Shown here piece after piece: positions 34,281 through 44,183 of a stretch of 64,000 nucleotides of DNA. The first letter of the stretch is position 1, and each line of letters begins with the position of its first letter. The notes beneath the pieces were generated by a model, which was not told where the DNA came from, ran no database searches, and worked only from the letters and a program-made list of their open reading frames with translations. The position numbers and the translations under genes are program-made. Location of the stretch: NCBI GenBank assembly GCA_026075535.2, contig AP026545.1, forward strand, positions 8,122,001 through 8,186,000, given 5' to 3'. The stretch comes from Tricholoma matsutake. Lineage: Eukaryota > Basidiomycota > Agaricomycetes > Agaricales > Tricholomataceae.

Positions 34281-35293
34281 GACAGCATCTGAGCAAGAAG
34301 CGGGGAATTAAGTTGTGTGCGGTCGTCGAGATGAAAAGGCTTTCTCGAATACTTGTCACGAACTTGGACGTCGAACGAGATGGCGACCAGAGGATTTGCT
34401 GGAGCGGCTCGAAATAGGTCCATAACGATTGCCTGATAGTCTCGAAGTTCGTCCTCGCGATGAGGGAAGAAAAAGGCCATGCCTGAAGACCAAGCACTGA
34501 AAACCTGAATCCAATCGGCTTCTGTACAAAGCGGGCGCTTCGAGAAAGCTTGATCCTTTTTGACAAGTGTGTAGCCTGCTCCAAAATCCTTCGGATCATT
34601 GTGGTGGTCGTAACCCTTGTCCATCGACGCAAAGAGTTTTTCAAAATCGACGTAAGAATCAAGGAGAATTTTGCGCCAGAAGGTTTGAGGGAGCGGATCC
34701 CTGACCGGGGCGAACTGTGCTTTGTTGACAAGGATGTCTTGAACGTTCTGGGGAGTAAAGACTGAAAGAAGCTCCTGAGTCTTTTCCAAGTGAGAGTCAG
34801 ACACGACAGGAGCTGACAACTTGGCCAAATGGGGTGCTTTTGCGAGCACGGAGGCCGGAATAGCCCCTTTACCAGTGGATAGTCCAAGGAGAGTCGACAG
34901 CTCATCGGAGAGGGTCCCATCAGCAACTCTAGCAGCTCCCGAAGATGGCGACTGGAGATGTTCGACTTTTGCCCAAAGAAGCGCCCAAGCAATCGACGTG
35001 GCGACATCGACAGGACTGGGCATGTTCGCGTCGGCCAGGCCTGGCTGAGCTCCTCCTGAACCTGATGCCGTAGCAGTGCCGTGTTCCCTTCTACGCTGAT
35101 TTAACTGCGCAATGCAGTCTTGCGCCTCGTCAGGAGTGGCTCCTGCCGCCTTGAGACGCTCCAGGAAAATTGGCCCGGTGAATGACTCCGAAACGGCTTC
35201 GTCCACAATCTGTTGGAATTCTTCTGCTCGTGCCTGAACGGTATTGTCGATCGAACCCACAGGGCTTGTCTCGCGTACGAGAGCATCAGACAT
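34281..35293 (-). pseudogene. DIRS gag-like protein, N-terminal part
   Basis: ATG at 35293 (MSDALVRETSPVG). About 330 residues are readable before the Ty3 insertion: a low-complexity N-terminus, then VFTPQNVQDILVNKAQFAPV, LPQTFWRKILLDSYVDFEKL, SMDKGYDHHNDPKDFGAGYT, LVKKDQAFSKRPLCTEADWI, AISFDVQVRDKYSRKPFHLD and LLAQMLS. I recall this block from Agaricomycete DIRS-type elements, where it precedes an RT. It lies between A1 and the RT and continues at 28059 in frame once one GACAG copy is discounted. No stop is found in this part. Confidence 0.7.
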
Positions 35294-35367
35294 AGAAAGA
35301 TAGGAGAATGATGACTTGATGCGGGAGTCGGATTGAAATGACGACGAGCGAGGAAGGTATAACTCCG

Positions 35368-35746
35368 AGAAAACTGATAAATGACGGAGAGATTAGGTCG
35401 ATCCGGAATCAATTTGTTAAGATTCAACTGGGCACAATAGTGATAGCTATAAAATAGTACCAGTGAATCAATGTGAATAGATGATATCGCTAAGGCGGGC
35501 CTTAGATAATCAGCTGTGTTGCTTGTCAACGAGGTGGGAGCAGAAGGAAAGCAACACAGGGACCTCCTAGTTGCATATAAACGTGTGTCTCGGCATCTGC
35601 TAGCCCCTAGCACCGAAACCCGGACCATGCAAAAAGGAGGCCAGAGACTTGATGCGGATAGCGGAGCTAGTCGCGTGATCAAAGGGATTTTTGGCGCAGA
35701 GGCCTACGAATATGCTCCTTACCTTCGGAACCCGCCTCTACGACGA
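35368..35746 (-). repeat. DIRS split repeat A1, intronless
   Basis: 379 bp, the 5' terminal repeat of the DIRS element. Equivalent to A2 without the three GT-AG blocks. It also preserves the empty target site of the Ty3 element found in A2. It acts as 5' leader upstream of gag; the long frame across it (35101-35682) has no protein-like composition. Confidence 0.85.
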
Positions 35747-36296
35747 ACAAATTGAAACAGAAAAAACATACCTCCCTTGCACAAGATGCGAGAAACTTGT
35801 GTCGTGGCGCGTCGTTGCCGTCACTGCCATCGTCCCTTTATGTCGCAGTTTCAAGTTTCGGAACTCGTAGTTGTCGGCCCATCGTCCTCAGCTGGGTCTA
35901 TCCCTCATTGGGGCCTCCGCAGACTACATTCGTCCCAGGTGTCCCTGGTCTTGCCGTTATTCCCCGAGCCCCATCCCTTTTATTAACATATTAAGTACAT
36001 CTATAAAAAGTTGACTCTAGACCTTTCCGAATGAAATTAGATTTATTCCGGCTGAGGTCTACGGCCATATCTGTGAGTATCCTTGGGTGACAGGTATTCC
36101 CATTTTCGGAATTTCCGCTACTTCCTGCCTTCGTTTGATGGGATCGAGTCTTCCCGCACATACCAAACGGGTTGACGTGCGTGTGATCCAATGATCCAGT
36201 GGGCGCCCTTATTCGCCTTGCGTTCTTGATCACCTTCATAACTTGCTGCCTACTTGCCCTTATTCATCACTCCTCAACATCGCTTCAATTTGGTCA
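35747..36296. other. Intergenic stretch between DIRS end and Crinkler-like gene
   Basis: About 550 bases with no coding domain recognised. It should contain the promoter of the plus-strand gene at 36297; no clear TATA-type or binding motif stands out. Confidence 0.3.
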
Positions 36297-39200
36297 ATGG
36301 ATTCCAATCTATCTGAGCAATCCAAGACTGGTAAGCGATCCAAGACCGGTAAGCAATCAGCAGTCACACCAGTAAAGGTTGCTCAAACATTGGCTTAGAT
36401 GATGAGCTCACCCTCTTTTGTTGGATTCTCAACAAATCCAACAGCCCCTTCCCGGTCCTGATTGGGAAGAGTAAGACGGTGGCTGAACTGAAGGTTATGG
36501 TGAAGAAGAAGAAGGAAAATGGATTGGTTGGCATCGACGCCAACGAATTTCGTATCTGGAAGGTGAGCACGTCCTCCTGGCATGTGTCGATTATGAGATC
36601 TGACATTCGGGAAGCTATCCTTACCCATTCATTCCTCTGAACTTGACGTGAAGCTGGGACACGCACAAAGTCCGCAGGAGATCGCAGGCTGCGTTATATT
36701 AGACCCTTTCGACGAATTGTCGGAACATTTCTCGTCACCTCCTAGCGAGCACGTCCATATCGTTGTGCAACTTCCGCCCCCCCCCCCCCCCCCCGTGAGT
36801 ATTCTCCTCATCTCTTTATTTTGCCTGTTTGCCTGAACAATGCGCCACTCCCTATATTTCAAATACGAACAATCCATCTTCTAGCCCAGCCGAGGACCCC
36901 TCCTCGCACAACGGGGAATACCATTCAATACCAGCGTTCCCCGCCTTTTACGGATGAGAAAATCGAGGAGACCGTGGATAAGTGGCTCCAGAAATTCCGG
37001 CCGCGTGTACACGCATTTTTAACGGAAAATGATCTGTACCAGTCGTGGACGCCACCTTGTGATGATCCAAGAGTGCTGGAACACCTCACCAAGCTACGCA
37101 TCCCTTACGTCGGTGACCGACCCCGCCTTTCGTTGCACGATTTGGGAGGGACAGTTGTAGAAACGGCAGTTGTTGATGGTGTCTTCCAGAATTCTAATAT
37201 GTGCGTGTTCTGTTTTCAAAGTGGCCAATGTCTCCGGATTGACTAGGCGACTCTCAGTCACTTAATCAACACTTCCGGCTCAGGGAAAACACGGATTCTA
37301 TTCGAGGGACTTTTGAAACATTGGGGCCTCTACATTACTTGTGGCGAAAAGCAGATCCTGGGATCTGGCGACATGAGCAAAGTACTCGACGAAATCAAAA
37401 ATGCATCGGATTTTACGCTAGCCCTGTCTCCCGCCCATCCACACCGAGCTCTTAAACACAATAGGTTGATTGCATGGCGCCGAGTTCGCCAGATTCTCAT
37501 CGCTCGTTTGCTCATCCTGCAGCTGTTCTTGGAGGAGGCTCGTAAAATTTGCCCTAAAGGACCCCTCGACTGATATCGCGGACATTGGCTTATGTTACAG
37601 CTCCGACCCGGTGACACATGCAACGATGGCGACGTGTTTCATGACCTGACGTCGATCTTGAACCAGGCGAGCGATAAGTATCTGGGAGTGAACTCGACCG
37701 GAGCAGGAAAAGTCATTAGATTGATGGCGCGTATTAGGCGTGATTATATCCCAGCACAGCTCTACGTTGTCCTCGATGAAGCGCAAATACCCGCAGGATT
37801 GTACAGAGGAGCTTACAGATCTGACGCCGAACCTTCACGTCCTATTCTACGTGAAATCCTGGCTGCGTGGGAGATAACACCTTACATCATCGTATCTGGA
37901 ACAGGACTATCCGAGCAAGCAGTCAAAGAGGTCGTGGGCTCTGCAGTCGCAAAAACAGATATACGCCAGTGGCTCACTTGTACGAACACTGGTGCTTTCG
38001 ATTCACTGGAAGTACAGTCCGCCTATATCTCACGATACTTGCCGCACCACTTGGTTCAAAGTGATAGCGGTCAGCTCCTGCTTCGGCGTTGCTGGTCATG
38101 GCTTCGGGGGAGGTATGTCTTAGACATTAACCTGATCTTCATTGACGCATAGTTCCGCTCTAGGCATCGCTTCACCGCAACTTACCTGGATATACTGATT
38201 TCTAATTCATTTCACTCGCCTCACAAAATACTGGATGAATACGTACTACACTTTACAAAGAAGGAGGCACCTGATTCCCCGGATTTCGCGGGGTCCGAAC
38301 CAGAACTCAGCTCAAACCTTATTGAAAGCATACGAAACACACGCTTTGTCGACTTGAAGAAAATTACAGAAGGTACAGTAACTGATCTTGATTTGCGCAT
38401 CCTAATATACATTTGGCCCCACTTAGATCCAAATATCGCTTCACGTTTCGGCAATATCATTTGCTCCTGGATTCTTCGTCGTGAATATATAGTTTTCGGC
38501 GACGACGAGAAGAAGTGGGTTGAACTTGGCTTCGCTCGTTTCCGTTACCGTATAGACTCGGAGGGAGCGCTGGTTGACGAGCCTCTCATCGTTCTTGCTG
38601 CTGCCCACCACTTGACTCACAACACAAAGAACGGGTTGTCTGATCATGTTTTACATGGTCTAGAACATTCTGCGGGGCGAGGTGACAGATTCGAGGAATT
38701 CATCGCGGCATACCTTGCCCAAGCGTTTGGCCCAAATGTGCGTCTGTGCGACGTCTTTGACTTTGGTCAGAATATACCTAGTTGGGCACAGTCTGAGGGC
38801 GTGGAATTTGTGAGGTTGTCCCCCAACGGGGATCACTGCACGCATCATAATCCGTTGGGGCCTTCAAGTGCCCTCAGCAGCGATTTAACGGACGCCACAG
38901 AGACTGTCCAATGGTTTCGAAACCCGCATACGGTGATGTGCTTCCCCGACATATACCTTGGTCCCGATATTGTCTTCTTCATCCGCTTGTCCGCGTTATT
39001 GTTCAGGTCAAATTCCGATCTCTGCCACGCCTATCCAAACGGGACAATGATATGGCTGTCTCTACGTTGGAATTCTCCGAGTTTTATAAGAACAAGGTAA
39101 GCTTACTTCGAGGTGCGAAGGGCTCGCTGACTTTCCTGACAGACACTCACCACCAAGAAGTGGACTGTCTACCGCAACGATATCATCAAAATTGTCCGTA

Positions 39201-39466
39201 ATCTCAACCGCATCGATGATAAAATCTGGTTCAAAGATGGACATCCTTTTTTACGCGTCTTGGCAACCTATCCAGCCGAAGGACGCCTTGAAAATCAAGA
39301 CTCGGTCGTTAGTTTAAAAATGGAACGTTGCAAGGAACAGATGGACAAGGAGAACTTGTTGACTAATTTGACACAATGCCTGATGACAAAGAGGAGAAAT
39401 GGCGGGATGGAAGAGGGACATTCGGACGAGGTGACGAGGGAGAAGAAGAGACGCCGGAAAGATTAG
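36297..39466 (+). pseudogene. Crinkler-type protein: ubiquitin-like header, P-loop NTPase, PD-(D/E)XK-like nuclease
   Basis: Exons are separated by short introns: about 36347-36396, 36563-36653, 36795-36900, 37201-37257, 38113-38163 and 39097-39142. Header: LTLFCWILNKSNSPFPVLIG, then SKTVAELK and NEFRIWK, typical of fungal Crinkler headers. NTPase: Walker A NTSGSGKTRILFEG near 37268 and Walker B LYVVLDEAQ near 37761. C-terminal module: RGDRFEEFIAAYL near 38680, PDIYLGPDIVFF near 38945 and VIVQVKF near 38996, compatible with a restriction-endonuclease-like E...D...QxK site. A basic tail, REKKRRRKD, could act as a nuclear signal. Crinkler proteins are known as effectors or toxins acting in nuclei; here host-directed, competitor-directed or domesticated roles cannot be separated. 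TGA at 37571-37573 and a one-base frameshift near 38983-38990 break the frame. Confidence 0.75.
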
Positions 39467-42194
39467 CCTCTTCATTTTTATTCTTAGCCTGTGACGACCC
39501 TTATGTACATGTACAGTAAAAGCACTTAGCACCGTCTCAAGGAATACCCCTCGCGAGGGGTTGATTATGAGTCCGAGGTACGAGGACTCGTTCTTTTAAC
39601 CTGACCTTCCAGTGAAAAGTTAAGATAGAGGGCACATCTAATGTCACATGCTTTTTGGTGACAAAAGCGTTACAAAGTCAAAGAATTGAAGATGCCGAAG
39701 ATTCAGGATCATAAGAAAATAATTGGTTTGCACCATGTTTTTCATTTTGTAAATTCTGAATTTTTGGTGCAAATGGATTTTCGATAAGGTATTCCATTGA
39801 ATTGGCATCTTGCGAAATGCTCATTTGTGTGTAATTAATTAGCACAAGCATGTGATTTACTTAGTAGAGCTCGCGTCGCGTCAAACTTGAATGTGATTTA
39901 ATGGCTGGCCAGAAACGGTGCAAGCTCACGCAGATTCTCAATTTAGGGAATTGGGCAGGTAAAAAGAGCTGCCTGGGCTGCACGAAAATATAGAGGACAT
40001 CGAGTAATACCAGAATCTGTCATGGATGATCTTATGAAGGCAAACATAAGCTAACTCTTATTCTTATTCTTATATCTTTATAGTTGAGTAGCCATATTAA
40101 CAGTATATAGTTTATAGTAGTACATAGTACAAATTGTAGATAAATGCGACGATGTAATAATTTACTATACCTTCACTTACGGTTCATGCTGGGCTCACAT
40201 GTTGCTAACCACCTGGTCGCAGATATGTCACATCACATGACATTAGATGTGCATGGAGTTCCTCTATCTTAAGAGAGGTGGCTGCTCGGCAGGAACCGGG
40301 GTTTTAATTCTGCCTGGAGACAGGGTTACATTTCGAAGTCAGCCCTATAAAATATTTCAAACCCAGCGGGTTTTACCGACACGCGGATTTTGGACGAAAA
40401 AGGTAATTGTCACATTCAGTCACAAGCCAACTTCTTGTGCTTGCCTTGTAAACAACAACTATCACAGCGCTAGGGAATAACATGGGTACCATATTAGTGT
40501 CATTTGGAATCCATGAGTTTTTTGTTCTCTTTTTCTTGTTTTATCATGCTAACTAATTGTTCTGCTTTCTCTTTTTAGTGCGAAGATGTGACAATGACCT
40601 CGAAAACAGGCACCCAAGCATCTGATGAAAGATGGAGAAGGAAATGTCCTCGTTTTTGTTTCTTGTTTTTATGAACTAACTAATTCCATTCCTTCACTTT
40701 TTAGGATCTAAACTAGTAGTAACGACAGATGCCGACACGAAACAATCCACACAAACAATTTTGGATGCGACATGGTGCAAATGCTGACTGGGTCATTTGG
40801 GCCTGCAGTAAGATTTTTCTTATTATGAATAATTAACTAATCTCTTTTCTTTACTTTTTAGGTCAAACTACCACTTGGGAGTGAAGGATGGGGAAGAAAG
40901 AGGAAGAACAGCGGAATGAGCAGTTTGGGAGACGAAACACAGCCAGAGAGACTGCGTTGCACCATAGACACAGCTGCACAAGGTCCACCTGAATTTTTAC
41001 TTACGAAGGCATACAGATCGAATGAACAACCAATGTAACAGCGACTCAATGACGACCGCTACCATCGATGCAGATACACAAATGACATCCCTCGATAAGA
41101 CTACCATTAGTCCATTGCCACCATGCCATCTGCCACATCACCATTGTCAATGGCTGCACAGCCCCCATCAGCGCTTTCAATATCAACAACCACCACCACA
41201 ACTTCGTCCCCTGCTTCAGAACCACTGGCAGCAGCTCCTGAACAACGGTGCTGATTACAGGCTGATCTACCTCTCCCCAATCGAGTCACCAGCCCCCTCT
41301 TTCAAACCCTGAGCCGCACTGCACAACTGCCACATCGCCGCCGCCGCGTCTGTCAACAACGGCTTAACCTCCTGCTCTGCCCCACTCTGGACCACAGGCC
41401 ACAGCCAAAAAATGACAGAGCGCGCACCTAGTGTATATCACTATGTCTGTTAGCATGTACTGGATGTAGTAATTAGAATGTAGTAATGGAATACAACTAG
41501 AATTATTGAATAGACTTCAATGTTCTGCAGTTTTGGTAAACTGAACAACCGGCTACTTACAAGAATTCCCATCGGCAATTGCCATTCTGCCGGGGTTGTA
41601 TTGGTCCCTGTTTGTTTTTGTCTTCTTCTTTCCTATCACTCACAGCGAACTTACCAGTGGTATTGTAGTTTTAGTTTATGGCCTCAGGTCTGCATAATTC
41701 TGGTGCCCCTGTACAGTCTGGACATTCAAAATACCTGACCTGATGTTTGAGTTGAGTAATACTGTAGGTTAAAAATCATTCTGTTGTCAAGGCGCGAAGT
41801 GGGTAATATGTAAAATCAATCAAGGAGAACACTGATTAACGCCGATTGACCAGTTAGGTGTGGAACCTTGGGGAACTAAGACATTCACGTCATCTCCGGT
41901 AACTAACAAGCATAGCTGCCCGGTTATGTCGTCATCAATCCTGGGTGCCAAAAATAGTAGCCATGATACAACCAGGACAGGATGTAGGTAAGTATTTCTA
42001 ACAAGACCTGAAGGAATTTTCATTGCTCATTGTTCATTCCATTGATCCAATTCCATCCTACTTAACTTCGTTCTAGCCTCACCTTCTTGTTCATCTTGGT
42101 AACCCGTTCATCTTTTCAGCGATGCGACAGGGGTCGCTTGGACTTGGCACAAAGCGCGAGCCGCTGTTGCTTTCTTGGAGTAGTTTAGTGCAGT
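39467..42194. other. Mostly non-coding stretch with intron-like motifs
   Basis: No confident gene. At 39540-39590 two small hairpins follow the Crinkler-like gene (CCCCTCGCGAGGGG, and GAGTCC...GGACTC). At 40579, 40704 and 40860 three similar acceptor-like segments occur (TAACTAAT-type branch words followed by a pyrimidine tract ending CTTTTTAG or CTTTTTAGG), suggesting a degenerate multi-exon gene; a plus-strand frame from about 40860 to 41470 is interrupted mostly by TGA. The segment 41470-42190 shows nothing recognisable. Confidence 0.3.
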
Positions 42195-43203
42195 TCATGT
42201 CATGAATGCAAGATTGCTTACATGTGTGTAGTTTCCATCTAGGAGGGTTAAATCTCGAAGAACTACCATCATTTTAAACATTCCACCTCTCAAAGGTACT
42301 GCCAGGAATGATAATTTTGCTTTGACAATGTCCCCGACCTGAAATATTGTGGGGGAAGTGGGTATGTACTTGTTATAAGATTTGTGAACATTTCTCAGTC
42401 TACTTGTTCTAGCACTTACTTATAACTGCCTCCAAGGCGATTAACAGTTCGTTCCCAATACCTAACTTTGTTGTCCTCACCATGAAAATACTGACCTTGT
42501 GCAAGTTCATCCAGCTTTCCATCGGGATCCACTTCGCGACCAAGTTCCAAGGCAGGATCGGTTGGAGCCTCCATTCTAGCCATGAAAAGCCTGTTGGACA
42601 CGCTTACAGAATGATAGTCTTCATAGTTATCCATAACACAGGCTTGTAACTTGGTGGGCGGAACACACTGAGTAAAGACCGCATAGATGCTGGATAAGTT
42701 GTCCGCTGCTGCCAGAAAGGATGGGGGTTGTAATCCTGTCATTGATACAGACTGTTTGAGGAATCTAACACAAGCCATTTGCCAGCTGATGCATAGTTAG
42801 CATATGCATTCTGGGTATAACTTTAGGCATACCTTTCTTTCGCAAATGGGGGTAAGTCCTTTTGCCAGATGATACCCTGGACACTTAAGATTGCTTCTTC
42901 CAGGGTTTCATCTTTCACCTTTAATGCCAGGTGCCATCGCTGAGGATTGGTTTCCTCCACAGTGCCATAATGAGACAACCAATCGGGATCCTGTAAGTGT
43001 TATATGTCAGGTTGGAAACTGCACTGGGGAATGCTGAACTGGCCTTCATAAGTTCAGATAATTGGGGGCCGGCCTGAGCATTGTCCGCTCTTGTTTGGGC
43101 AATAATCTCCAGAGCATCAGCTACAGGTACACATTCGATTTAGTGATAGGAATTAACTCTGTTGAAGCTTACCAGCAGCCTTGCTATCGTAGTGGATATC
43201 CAT
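42195..43203 (-). CDS. Multi-exon hypothetical protein
   Basis: Minus-strand ATG at 43203 (MDIHYDSKAA) with a 42-bp intron (43131-43172), then DALEIIAQTRADNAQAGPQL, a short intron (GTGCAG...TTACAG near 43000), DPDWLSHYGTVEETNPQRWH, an intron of about 55 bp (minus strand GTATGC...CATCAG), then WQMACVRFLKQ, NRLFMARMEAPTDPAL, DELAQGQYFHGEDNKVRYWE, an intron starting GTAAGTG near 42411, and IFQVGDIVKAKLSFLAVPLR followed by FKMMVVLRDLTLLDGNYT. The end (TGA at 42195-42197) is uncertain because another GTAAGC donor lies just before it. No in-frame stops. The family looks like one repeated in Agaricomycetes (recollection); function unknown. Divergent from the gene at 44184. Confidence 0.6.
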
Positions 43204-43204
43204 G

Positions 43205-44183
43205 ATTTGGTGCTAAGGAAATATGTCGCTGGTGCTCGGTGGTGATGGGGCGATTTTCTGGTTTTTCCCGCGATCATTGAATTTCAGCTTGTTAATCATT
43301 GCCCAAGTGGGTTACACCCACAAGCTGACAGTTTGTTACGTCACAGGAACATGTTGGTGTGGCATAATCATCTGGATCTTCCCACAATCATTGTACTTTA
43401 GGTTGCTAATCTTTGCATATTTGGGTTAGATCCACCAGCTAAACGTTTGTTTGGTGGGCGGGAAGTAGCTGTCTTGTGATAACATCTGCAAGTGTATTTG
43501 CAAGTGTAATTAGCATCGTACTGATAAGTTCTACTATTGTTCAGCCCTTCTGGTGTCCCCTGCCGCTTGCAAAGTAGTACCTGCTTGGATAGTAGGTCAT
43601 ACTTGTCTGAGTTATGTTGCTCATATTCATGAAATGCTCATGATATTTGTGCAATTTTTTCTGTCTTGCATGGGTCTGAGTTTCTGATTTAACACGTAAG
43701 TACCGATTTCACTGTCAAAGTTTATATGAATACCCCTGTTTGGTTAGAATTCTTGACTGGACAGTGGGTAATGTCATGATGCCCCGGCCTTGTCTTTGGC
43801 AAGGACTCAAGGTCAGTGTGTTTTCAGACCATTAACTCTGCACAAAATGTATGTTTCTGATAAATATACAATAATGCAGTGTATATTGTGTCAGATGTTT
43901 CCATAAAAGCTGAACAGCCAACATGTCTGTTGTTAGTTGTTATTCTGTGACATGTAAGTAGGTTAGCTACATTTCATTTGGTCTGTCCACTTCTCTTGGC
44001 TACACCCGCCCTTCTGCAGAGTTTGTTGATACCAGAATGCCAAGTTGGGTTTCCCTCCTTGACTCGGTTGTTCCCATTCCAATCCACTATAAAAAGTCTT
44101 TACAGCTTTTGTTCCCCACTGTCAATCCTATCTCTTTACTACCATCTACATTTTACTATCGCTTTGCATTTGCCTATCACTGA
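43205..44183. promoter_or_regulatory. Shared upstream region of a divergent gene pair, with a diverged duplication
   Basis: About 1 kb between two divergently transcribed genes. Two related segments of about 90 bp (about 43250-43345 and 43362-43450) share the order ATCATTG, TTGTTAATC/TTGCTAATC, GGGTTA, CCACAAGCT/CACCAGCT, GTTTGTT. Could be duplicated regulatory sequence; no transcription start can be fixed. Confidence 0.4.

Larger units (their letters stand above)
16291..35746 (-). mobile_element. DIRS/PAT-like tyrosine-recombinase retrotransposon, multiply interrupted
   Basis: Minus-strand order: A1 repeat (35746-35368), gag (35293 down to 34281, resuming 28059), reverse transcriptase and RNase H (about 27700 to 24819), tyrosine recombinase (24910-24299 and 23177-22890), B1 (22771-22675), A2 (22674-16451), B2 (16387-16291). 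The A1...B1-A2-B2 pattern is the split-direct-repeat layout of PAT/Ngaro-type elements in the DIRS order, which integrate through a tyrosine recombinase and make no target duplication. Insertions inside: Ty3 at 16816-22485, non-coding repeat at about 23178-24300, Harbinger-like element at 26087-27200 and Ty3 at 28065-34280. Multiple TGA codons, frameshifts and a lost catalytic Asp make it inactive. Confidence 0.85.

Noticed and set aside
35101..35682. 193-codon minus-strand frame over the DIRS A1 repeat
   Set aside because: Composition is not protein-like and it overlaps the leader and the real gag start at 35293 in another frame.
41022..41312. 96-codon His/Pro/Gln-rich plus-strand frame
   Set aside because: Low complexity and competing frames; not enough to call a gene.
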